A stretch of DNA of 13,465 nt from Dokdonella_A sp039926025 (GTDB taxonomy: Bacteria > Pseudomonadota > Gammaproteobacteria > Xanthomonadales > Rhodanobacteraceae), in the NCBI GenBank assembly GCA_039926025.1, contig JBDSXV010000086.1:1-13465 (forward strand), given 5' to 3'. Shown in pieces: positions 8,350-13,465 of the stretch (the stretch's first letter is position 1; the number at the start of each line of letters is the position of its first letter). The notes under the pieces were generated by a model. That model was not told the DNA's origin, did not search any database, and saw only the letters and a program-made list of their open reading frames with translations. The translations under genes and the position numbers were made by a program.

Positions 8350-9201
8350 TCAATTGCGATGGGGCGAGCGGATCGCCTCCGAAAAATTCGCGTTGTCGGC
8401 ATGTTCCAGTGCAACATCGTTGATGCGGAACGCCGCTCGGAACTGCTCGCGCGGCAGCGTTGTATCGATAAGGCCAAGATCGAAGGCGAGATCGTCCGAA
8501 TAGGCGGGTAGCACGGTCTTGATACTGAAGGGAATTCGATCGGGTGCGATCAGGTTGACGTGATCGACGATGTTGCTGGTACAGGTGTTGGTGAGGGTAT
8601 TGTAGAACTCCGGTTGCACCGCTAGCGCGTTGGCGCGCTCCAGCATCGAGACGAACAGCGCGCGCGCCGCCTTGTGTGTCGCGCGCATCGGGTAGACGTA
8701 GACGTCGTCGTGGCGGTGGTTAGCGCGCAAGCCGATCAGATCGCGTTCGTCGCCGACGATGTACGTCAGCTCGTACTGGCGCAGCAGTCCCAGCAAGGGC
8801 GAGAACGACTCGCCCCGTTCCTTGCGGATTTCGGCCGAGATAGCCACGTATTCGCCATCGCCGAAACCAAAGCTCAGGAAGGTGTGCGCCGGCCCGCGCC
8901 ATGTGGCGAACGGTTCGACCACATACCACACCGACTCGAGCCGGCGCAGGTCGTAGGACCGATCTTCCCAATGCACATCGAAGTCCGAGGTGGACCTGTA
9001 AAAGGTGTCGCGAACGTTTTGCACTCGCACGATGTCGCCGGAGAATTCCGCGGTCGCCAGACGCTGTTGGTCGCTCGACCAGTCGCGTTCGTTCGACGGC
9101 CGCAGCAACAACACGAGCAGCAGATAGCCTGCCACCGCAGCAACGGCGAGAACGAGCAGCGTACGACGGAGCGGATGGCGTCGGGGCATGGGGATGGCCA
9201 T
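8350..9201 (-). CDS. DUF4105 (Lnb N-terminal periplasmic-like) membrane-anchored protein
   Basis: This is a 283-aa protein from MAIPMPRRHP. A basic N-terminus followed by a hydrophobic segment at about 13-33 makes a membrane anchor or uncleaved signal, with the rest in the periplasm. It matches DUF4105 in order: NERDWSSDQQ, AEFSGDIVRVQNVRDTFYRS, YDLRRLESVWYVVEPF, AHTFLSFGF, then EFYNTLTNTCTSN with C207. A His and a Cys in these positions are typical of the family and recall a papain-like (NlpC/P60-type) pair, but catalysis here is inferred and unproven. The frame continues to 9267; 9201 and 9189 are both possible starts and neither has a clear ribosome site. It is convergent with the Cys-rich gene and 205 bases downstream of the SpoIIAA-like gene on the same strand. 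Confidence 0.88.
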   Translation of the reverse strand: MAIPMPRRHPLRRTLLVLAVAAVAGYLLLVLLLRPSNERDWSSDQQRLATAEFSGDIVRVQNVRDTFYRSTSDFDVHWEDRSYDLRRLESVWYVVEPFATWRGPAHTFLSFGFGDGEYVAISAEIRKERGESFSPLLGLLRQYELTYIVGDERDLIGLRANHRHDDVYVYPMRATHKAARALFVSMLERANALAVQPEFYNTLTNTCTSNIVDHVNLIAPDRIPFSIKTVLPAYSDDLAFDLGLIDTTLPREQFRAAFRINDVALEHADNANFSEAIRSPHRN

Positions 9202-9393
9202 ATGGTCGCTACGAAAAGCGGTGCCGGAAAAGCCGCGCGTGCCCGACGCGCAGCCACCAGATTGCACTGCGTTCGATCGTGAAAAACCAGAGGGTGGGTT
9301 TGATCAGCGTGCGATTTTCAGAGTGCAAGTCGTCACCCGTTACCCTTCCATCTCCGGCCTGTCGAGTGGGTCGCCCTGGATCAGCGGTGTTGC

Positions 9394-9411
9394 GCTGACG
9401 TGGATGTCAGC
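9394..9411. terminator. Short stem-loop over the stop codon of the SpoIIAA-like gene
   Basis: GCTGAC (9394-9399) and GTCAGC (9406-9411) are exact reverse complements around a 6-base loop. The stop codon of the minus-strand gene (9407-9409) is inside one arm. No T-run follows, so the terminator role is weakly supported. Confidence 0.2.
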
Positions 9412-10147
9412 CTTGCAGCCAGGCAATCGCCTCGTCGCGCTCGTCGTAGTCGAATTTGCGGATCCTGGCCAGCATCAACGGATCAAGTACGTGGTCGGCA
9501 AACGTGCCCATCGGACTATTGGTGACCAAGGCGATTTTATCGATCTTGTCGTGCAGTCGGTTGACGAACTTCAGATGCGCCAACAGCGCGCCAACGCTTT
9601 GCCAGCCCGGGAATCGCCGGCTGTGGATCAATATCCCGCGGAGCCGGTCATGGTTCTGGAGATAGTCGCCGATCGTCTTGCCGACCGCCTCGAAATCGTC
9701 TTCGCTCAACGCCTTGTCCGCGACAGGCTCCAGCACCAGGATGCCGGTCTCGGCATTCATCGCGATGCCGATGCAGGCCCGATCGCGCTCGCACACCCAG
9801 TCTTTGGCGGCTGCGTAGGCGTCGCTGCCGAAGTGCCGCAGTTCACCGGGTGAAAACAGCCCGAACAGTTTGATGGCATTCTCCAGCCACTTGATGTCGG
9901 TGACGATCGCCATGCGCGCCCAGTGTCCAATCCGGCCCAGGCCCAGGCGCAAGTCTTGCCACACCGCACCTGCTTCCATGCCTTTCCATTCGCCGTCGAT
10001 GCAGCACAGGAGATCGAGCTTGTGGTGTTTCTCCAGCTTCTGATTGACGAGCGGGATCAGCTGCCTCTCGTAATCCTCCGCGCGAAGCTTGTCGTTGATC
10101 CGGATGCCGATCACGTGGTCCGGAAGGCCCTCGATCATGGTCAACAT
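9407..10147 (-). CDS. Tandem SpoIIAA-like (STAS-fold, DUF3478 type) protein
   Basis: This is a 246-aa cytoplasmic protein. The first half (about 2-120) begins MIEGLPDHVIGIRINDKLRAEDY and has EAGAVWQDLRLGLG, RMAIVTDIKWL, FGLFSPGELRHF and AYAAAKDWV, a full match to the SpoIIAA-like family. The second half (about 126-246) repeats the fold in a diverged form: ETGILVLEPVADKALSEDD, RGILIHSRRFPGW, IDKIALVTNS, RKFDYDERDEAIAWLQG. The usual family member is a single domain of about 120 residues, so this looks like a duplication or fusion. The start is secure: GGAGG (plus-strand 10156-10160) lies 8 bases before the ATG. The role is unknown; the STAS fold suggests binding or regulation rather than catalysis. 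It has no operon partner. Confidence 0.88.
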   Translation of the reverse strand: MLTMIEGLPDHVIGIRINDKLRAEDYERQLIPLVNQKLEKHHKLDLLCCIDGEWKGMEAGAVWQDLRLGLGRIGHWARMAIVTDIKWLENAIKLFGLFSPGELRHFGSDAYAAAKDWVCERDRACIGIAMNAETGILVLEPVADKALSEDDFEAVGKTIGDYLQNHDRLRGILIHSRRFPGWQSVGALLAHLKFVNRLHDKIDKIALVTNSPMGTFADHVLDPLMLARIRKFDYDERDEAIAWLQG

Positions 10148-10182
10148 GTGCTATCCCTCCGTTGTGTTGCCAGGTGGCCCAG

Positions 10183-10211
10183 ATTGCTGCACGGTCAGTG
10201 TACTGCGTCAA
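10183..10211 (-). promoter_or_regulatory. Candidate sigma-70 promoter for the SpoIIAA-like gene
   Basis: On the minus strand TTGACG (plus 10206-10211) is followed after 17 bases by AGCAAT (plus 10183-10188). The -35 is good (5 of 6) and the -10 poor (3 of 6). It lies about 36-64 bases upstream of the ATG at 10147. A weak call from hand reading. Confidence 0.25.
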
Positions 10212-10240
10212 AACAGCGGTTGGAGCCCAGCATTTCCCGG

Positions 10241-10256
10241 GCCCGCCAGAGCGGGC
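10241..10256. terminator. GC stem-loop followed by a T-rich stretch
   Basis: GCCCGC, loop CAGA, GCGGGC is an exact 6-bp hairpin; on the plus strand it is followed by AGATTCATTTTT, which looks like an intrinsic terminator read on that strand. No plus-strand gene ends near it, and it merges into repeat copy B, so it may simply be part of the repeat. Confidence 0.3.
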
Positions 10257-10298
10257 AGATTCATTTTTCCATACTCATCAACGAGCCTGATCCTTTTG
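10249..10298. repeat. Dispersed imperfect palindrome, copy B
   Basis: The left arm GAGCGGGCAGATTCATTTTT and right arm AACGAGCCTGATCCTTTTG match copy A at about 32 of 49 aligned bases by hand count, with the same 16-base core spacing. It lies between the divergent SpoIIAA-like gene and the unknown gene at 10407, in what should be promoter space. Confidence 0.5.
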
Positions 10299-10406
10299 TT
10301 GTGGCAGGTGCTTCGAATCCACTGGCGGCGCAGCTGCGTGCAACGCATTCGCGCGCGACCCTCGTGAAGACGCATCGGGCGATCGTGACCCGCCGGGACT
10401 GCAGAC

Positions 10407-10775
10407 ATGTCACTGGGCAGAGGAGCCTTCGTGACCGCAGCGCCCGCGGCCATGGCAGGATTCGGGCTTGTTTCGGGCGCGCCTGCGCTATTGGCCGAGG
10501 GCGCTTGGAGCGCGCCGGATGCGCCCGCCATCGTGCGAACGTTGGCGCTCATGCGCGACAGCGCAGCGCTGGGTCCGCAGGGGATGGCGCCGCCTGCCGA
10601 ACGAAAGCAATATCTGCAGGGTGCGCATCACACCCGCGCGCCTGGCTGGACTGGAAAACCCTTCAAGGCCGCGGACATCCGCGTCCACATGAAAGATAGC
10701 GAGATGACGTTCTTCATCAATGAAAGCCTCTTGCGCAGGCCGGTCGATCAGCTGCTCGAAGTCTTCGTCGCTTAA
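10407..10775 (+). CDS. Unknown small protein, possibly exported
   Basis: This is a 122-aa open frame with high GC third positions, so it is probably coding, but I do not recognise it. The N-terminus (MSLGRGAFVTAAPAAMAGFGLVSGAPALLAEG split across residues 1-32) is apolar and could be a signal peptide or membrane segment. The C-terminal half is more ordinary, with KPFKAADIRVHMKDSEMTFF followed by INESLLRRPVDQLLEVFVA. The ribosome site is weak. It ends 39 bases before the second VOC gene on the same strand, so they may form an operon. It may also be a fragment of a longer gene; an in-frame stop lies 21 bases upstream at 10386. The reading on the other strand (10208-10552) looks less like protein. 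Confidence 0.5.
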   Translation: MSLGRGAFVTAAPAAMAGFGLVSGAPALLAEGAWSAPDAPAIVRTLALMRDSAALGPQGMAPPAERKQYLQGAHHTRAPGWTGKPFKAADIRVHMKDSEMTFFINESLLRRPVDQLLEVFVA

Positions 10776-10814
10776 CCACACCCGGCATCGCGCCGGTCAT
10801 CCAGGAGCACGTGC

Positions 10815-11207
10815 ATGTTCAGTCACATTATGGTCGGGTCCAATGATATCGGGCGATCGAAGCGCTTTTATGATGCGGTGCTCGCCGTACTCGGAGCGGG
10901 CGAGCCGCTGCGCAACGAAGCTGACACTGGCCATGCCCGACTCTTCTATCGCCACGGCGGTAGCACCTTCTGCGTCAGCCAGCCCATCAACGACGACGCG
11001 GCCACATTTGCCAACGGCGGCACGATCGGCTTCAAGTGCGACTCACTCGAACAAGTGCAGAAGTTCCACGACGTCGCAGTGGCGCACGGCGGCACCTCGA
11101 TCGAGGCCCCACCGGGATTGCGTGAAGGCCCGATGGGCGCGCTGCACCTGGCCTATGTGCGTGATCCCGATGGCAACAAGCTCTGCGCCTTGCATCGCGC
11201 CGGTTAG
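10815..11207 (+). CDS. VOC superfamily protein (second, distinct subfamily)
   Basis: This 130-aa single-domain protein starts MFSHIMVGSNDIGRSKRFYDAVL and ends AYVRDPDGNKLCALHRAG. The opening HIMVGSNDI-SKRFYDAVL, the LFYRHGGSTFCVSQPIN centre and the RDPDGNKLCA end are typical of a VOC subfamily with no fixed enzyme activity. In this group a Cys sits where metal-binding members have a Glu. AGGAG at 10803-10807 is 7 bases before the ATG. It shares little sequence with the VOC protein at 3360, so they are not recent copies. The gene lies 39 bases after the unknown gene at 10407. Confidence 0.9.
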   Translation: MFSHIMVGSNDIGRSKRFYDAVLAVLGAGEPLRNEADTGHARLFYRHGGSTFCVSQPINDDAATFANGGTIGFKCDSLEQVQKFHDVAVAHGGTSIEAPPGLREGPMGALHLAYVRDPDGNKLCALHRAG

Positions 11208-11322
11208 GCGAAAGAGTCGGGCGGAATTTTCGAAAACCGGGCCGGCGCGAGTGGTTGTCCTCCGGTCGGGTATTCCTGCATCGAATGCGAACTGCTGCCG
11301 TGTCGAAGCCGTCCTTAGTCTC

Positions 11323-11344
11323 CATCGCCGGCCGGCTGGTGATG
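11323..11344. other. Imperfect palindrome in the convergent VOC-OmpA gap
   Basis: CATCGCCGGCC and GGCTGGTGATG pair over 11 positions with two G-T wobbles and no loop base. It lies about 115 bases after the VOC stop. It may be a bidirectional terminator hairpin or a binding site; neither is shown. Confidence 0.25.
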
Positions 11345-11412
11345 ACCTCGATGGTGCAAGTGTCCACCCCGATGTCGTGAATCCAGCAGCCGTTGCTGCC
11401 CGGCCGGTGGTA

Positions 11413-11431
11413 CGAACGTCGGCGACGTTCG
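11413..11431 (-). terminator. Perfect stem-loop downstream of the OmpA-like gene
   Basis: CGAACGTC and GACGTTCG are exact reverse complements around a 3-base GGC loop, and the structure lies 21 bases after the stop of the minus-strand OmpA-like gene. No T-run follows. The position fits a terminator or 3'-end stabiliser. Confidence 0.4.
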
Positions 11432-11452
11432 CGATTGGCTCAGACCTGATCG

Positions 11453-12697
11453 CTATTTTGCGCAACCGGGCTTGGCAAGTTCGACCCGGCGATTTCGCGC
11501 GCGACCTTCGTCCGTGTCATTGCTGGCCACCGGCATCGTCTTGCCGTAGCCCTTGAACGAAAGGCGGTTCGCGCCAGCACCGTGTTGAACGAGCCATGTC
11601 AGTACGGCGCTGGCTCGCGCATCGGAGAGCTTCTGGTTGTAGTCGTCACCGCCGACATTGTCGGTGTGGCCCTGCACCTCGAGCTTGAGTGTCGGGTCAT
11701 TTTGCAGGAAGGCGAGAACACGGTTCAGCACGCTGTCTGATGCCGTCTTGAGAGTTGCCTTGTTGAAATCAAACAGCACGCCGTAAAGCGCAACGTGGCA
11801 ATCCTTGGCCAGTTGTCGAGCGAGATCATTGTCAGCGCCAACATCGGCAACCTTGATGGAATATTCTTCGCCGCCCATGTGCAGATAGGCCCAGATATCC
11901 CGACCATGAGCGGCATAGTGCGCGGTAAGCGTGGCGTCCGAACCATGATTCTGCGAGAGGATCGTCCAGCCTGCCTTGCTCAAGCTTTCGTGATACGCGT
12001 TGACGAAAGCCAGTGTCGAAACCGTAGGCAGGTTGGCGTAGTACTTGACGATGAAGCCGGTGCCGACGACCAGCATCTCGTCCGATTCGGGCGCAGCAAC
12101 TTCCATTGCGCCGGAATCATGCACCCCACTCTTGAACGTCGATCCGCCAAGCGGCGGCAGATAGGGAAAGTCGCCTTTCTCGGCAGAAAATTTTTCGGGC
12201 GTTGCGGCGGGCGGGTTGATCGTCAGCAAGTTCGCCGCCTGAGCGGTCTCGACAAGATTGAGCCGCAGGTCGTCACTGCCGAAAATCTTGACGTAGCCCC
12301 ACGTGTCGTGACCCTCCTTCTGATAGCGCATCATCGCTGAGAACGGGTTGGAGTCGTATTCGATGGGAATGGTCCAGCCGCCGGCAATCAGCGCCGGTTT
12401 CAGTTGCGCCCAGATGCTTTTTCCATCGATGCCATCCGGCGCGCTTTTCAGTTCCAGCGGCGCATACCAATGCTTGCCCTGTTTGACGATGGCGTCGTCG
12501 CTGCCTGGTTGATAGAACTCGGACTCACCAAAATCCTCGAAGGTGATGCCACTGCCGCCGCTGGAAATTCCGAAAGTCGCCGGCAAGATGAAATAGGCAG
12601 GCAGAGTCGGCGTTCCCGACTTTGCGCTCTTCTGCGCATAAGCCGGACCGGACAGGGTCATGTAAATGCTGAAGAGCACAGTGGCGATACGTTTCAT
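11453..12697 (-). CDS. OmpA-family outer-membrane/peptidoglycan-binding protein with duplicated N-terminal lobe
   Basis: This 414-aa protein starts MKRIATVLFSIYMTLSGPAYA, a signal peptide cleaved after AYA at 19-21. I chose the ATG at 12697 because AAGGA lies 5 bases upstream; the frame could also start at ATG 12703 or GTG 12712. Two similar N-terminal lobes follow: GGWTI (W108) with GHDTWGYV (W133), and KAGWTI (W244) with GRDIWAYL (W269), both with 25 residues between the tryptophans. The C-terminal OmpA domain (about 301-412) has LFDFNKATL, the peptidoglycan-binding D346 in GHTDNVGG, RASAVL, GYGKTMP and NRRVEL with R403/R404. So it should sit in the periplasm or outer membrane and hold the cell wall. 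There is no Cys lipobox, so it is not a lipoprotein. No partner gene is adjacent. Confidence 0.9.
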   Translation of the reverse strand: MKRIATVLFSIYMTLSGPAYAQKSAKSGTPTLPAYFILPATFGISSGGSGITFEDFGESEFYQPGSDDAIVKQGKHWYAPLELKSAPDGIDGKSIWAQLKPALIAGGWTIPIEYDSNPFSAMMRYQKEGHDTWGYVKIFGSDDLRLNLVETAQAANLLTINPPAATPEKFSAEKGDFPYLPPLGGSTFKSGVHDSGAMEVAAPESDEMLVVGTGFIVKYYANLPTVSTLAFVNAYHESLSKAGWTILSQNHGSDATLTAHYAAHGRDIWAYLHMGGEEYSIKVADVGADNDLARQLAKDCHVALYGVLFDFNKATLKTASDSVLNRVLAFLQNDPTLKLEVQGHTDNVGGDDYNQKLSDARASAVLTWLVQHGAGANRLSFKGYGKTMPVASNDTDEGRARNRRVELAKPGCAK

Positions 12698-13022
12698 ATT
12701 CATCCTTGTCACACGCGGTGGCAGTCAGTTGTAAAAACGAATTTCGTCGGGAATCGAACCTGGCCTTGTCATGCGATGGAGGCGGATCAGGGGGCTGGTT
12801 CATTGTTCTACGCTCACAAATGAATCCGGTGCCTTTTTCCATCACCCCGTTCTTCGCATCGTGCCGGGCGTCGTATGAAGCACAGTCACGGACCGCACGC
12901 CGCGAAAGCATGAGGCGTGGCGTCGCGTTCCGAACGTGACAGGTTTTGTGAGACTGGCGGCGCAGCGGGCAGCAAGCACGTAAATAGTCTCAACTCAACC
13001 AGAACATCGGTACTCAGCGCGA
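12698..13022. other. 325-bp intergenic stretch holding repeat copy C
   Basis: This gap is upstream of the OmpA-like gene and downstream of the BNR gene (both minus). It contains repeat copy C at 12789-12837 and a small hairpin (CACGCC 12896-12901 with GGCGTG 12914-12919). I see no gene. The promoter of the OmpA-like gene should be here, but I could not pick a convincing -35/-10 pair. Confidence 0.6.
12789..12837. repeat. Dispersed imperfect palindrome, copy C
   Basis: The left arm AGGGGGCTGGTTCATT and right arm AATGAATCCGGTGCCTTTTT form an imperfect palindrome. Aligned without gaps to copy A it matches at 34 of 49 bases by hand count. It is about 92 bases upstream of the OmpA-like start, so it may lie in that gene's promoter or leader. 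Confidence 0.6.
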
Positions 13023-13465
13023 TCAGTGATACCGTCCGGCCAGATTGCCGCTTTCGAAGCCATCGCGAAACACGATGTCAGATGGTTCGCCGGCCCGGCG
13101 GCGGTAATACACCTGGAAGGAGCCGCCGCGCCGGTCGATCCACAGCACATGAACGTCGTTAGCGCTGACAGCGAGCAGCGGCGTTGACGAGTCTCCCGCT
13201 GCGCCTGTCGAAACGTGTTCCTCGTCTTCCCATGTCCCCCCGCTGTCCAGCGATCGCCGGTAGTAGATCTCCAGATTCTGCGGGTCGCGTGCGTCGTGCC
13301 ATGCGAGATGAACGGCGGCGCCATCGCCAATGATCGAGCCATGATCGGACGAACCGGGGGTCGTCGTCAGCTGAATTGGCGTCTCCCAGGTGGCGCCATT
13401 GTCGGTCGAGCGGATGGCGAACAATTTCTGGCCCTCCGAACCGTCGACATCCCGGTTGTAGTTGA
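13023..13465 (-). CDS. BNR/Asp-box beta-propeller secreted protein, C-terminal fragment
   Basis: This is the C-terminal part of a protein that continues past the window edge (frame open to 13465; the stop is at 13023-13025). It contains two Asp boxes of the sialidase/BNR type: STDNGATW (13386-13409) and SLDSGGTW (13230-13253). The blades repeat a W-x-D-x-R...YYRR pattern: WHDARDPQNLEIYYRR and WIDRRGGSFQVYYRR. It ends SDIVFRDGFESGNLAGRYH, a tail after the propeller. Asp-box propellers occur in sialidases and in many uncharacterised secreted proteins; without the N-terminus no sialidase activity can be claimed. The orientation is the same as the OmpA-like gene, 325 bases away, so no operon is implied. 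Confidence 0.85.
   Translation of the reverse strand, partial: NYNRDVDGSEGQKLFAIRSTDNGATWETPIQLTTTPGSSDHGSIIGDGAAVHLAWHDARDPQNLEIYYRRSLDSGGTWEDEEHVSTGAAGDSSTPLLAVSANDVHVLWIDRRGGSFQVYYRRRAGEPSDIVFRDGFESGNLAGRYH

Noticed and set aside
11032..11367. 111-aa minus-strand open frame over the end of the second VOC gene and the following gap
   Set aside because: It is largely antisense to the VOC gene; I could not link its N-terminal stretch to any family with confidence.
3186..12837. CRISPR array
   Set aside because: The repeats are few, kilobases apart, imperfect and palindromic, with no regular spacers and no cas genes.

Overview
The window is about 13.5 kb of GC-rich bacterial chromosome with ordinary housekeeping and accessory genes. 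Several features point to a gammaproteobacterium of the Xanthomonadales/Rhodanobacteraceae type: an ECF sigma factor followed by a Ser/Thr kinase-TPR receptor, a second kinase of the same build, an OmpA-family lipid-free envelope protein, a DUF4105 protein, and secreted proteins ending in an (I/V)F-x-(D/N)-GFE tail. This taxonomic placement is an inference. No rRNA, tRNA, CRISPR array, integrase or intact insertion sequence is visible.

Layout. 1-182 is the end of an ECF sigma factor, and 226-3015 is a membrane Ser/Thr kinase with a TPR sensor part, same strand. 3016-3359 is a convergent gap with degenerate palindromic repeats. 3360-3779 (minus) is a VOC protein. 3852-4755 is a decayed beta-helix secreted-protein gene: no start, an in-frame TAG and a frameshift. 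4789-7086 (minus) is a second kinase-TPR protein, a paralogue of the first facing it. 7087-7684 holds no recognisable gene. 7685-8257 encodes a secreted 12-cysteine protein built from two six-cysteine units. 8350-9201 (minus) is a DUF4105 membrane-anchored protein. 9407-10147 (minus) is a tandem SpoIIAA-like (STAS-fold) protein. 10407-10775 is an unknown small protein upstream of a second VOC protein (10815-11207). 11453-12697 (minus) is an OmpA-like protein with a duplicated N-terminal lobe. 13023-13465 (minus) is the C-terminal end of a BNR/Asp-box secreted protein.

How the genes relate. Only the sigma factor plus kinase pair (1-3015) and perhaps 10407-11207 look like operons; the rest are single genes on alternating strands. 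The two kinases share the same spacing of catalytic residues when the second one is started at 7086, so they are close paralogues. Many products act at or outside the membrane: two kinases, DUF4105, OmpA, the Cys-rich protein, the BNR protein and the lost beta-helix protein.

The strongest new-looking signals are three. First, a roughly 49-bp imperfect palindrome family occurs in at least three gene gaps. Second, two unrelated secreted proteins share a C-terminal tail. Third, the Cys-rich protein has an internal duplication. I did not find convincing evidence of a complete new multi-gene system.
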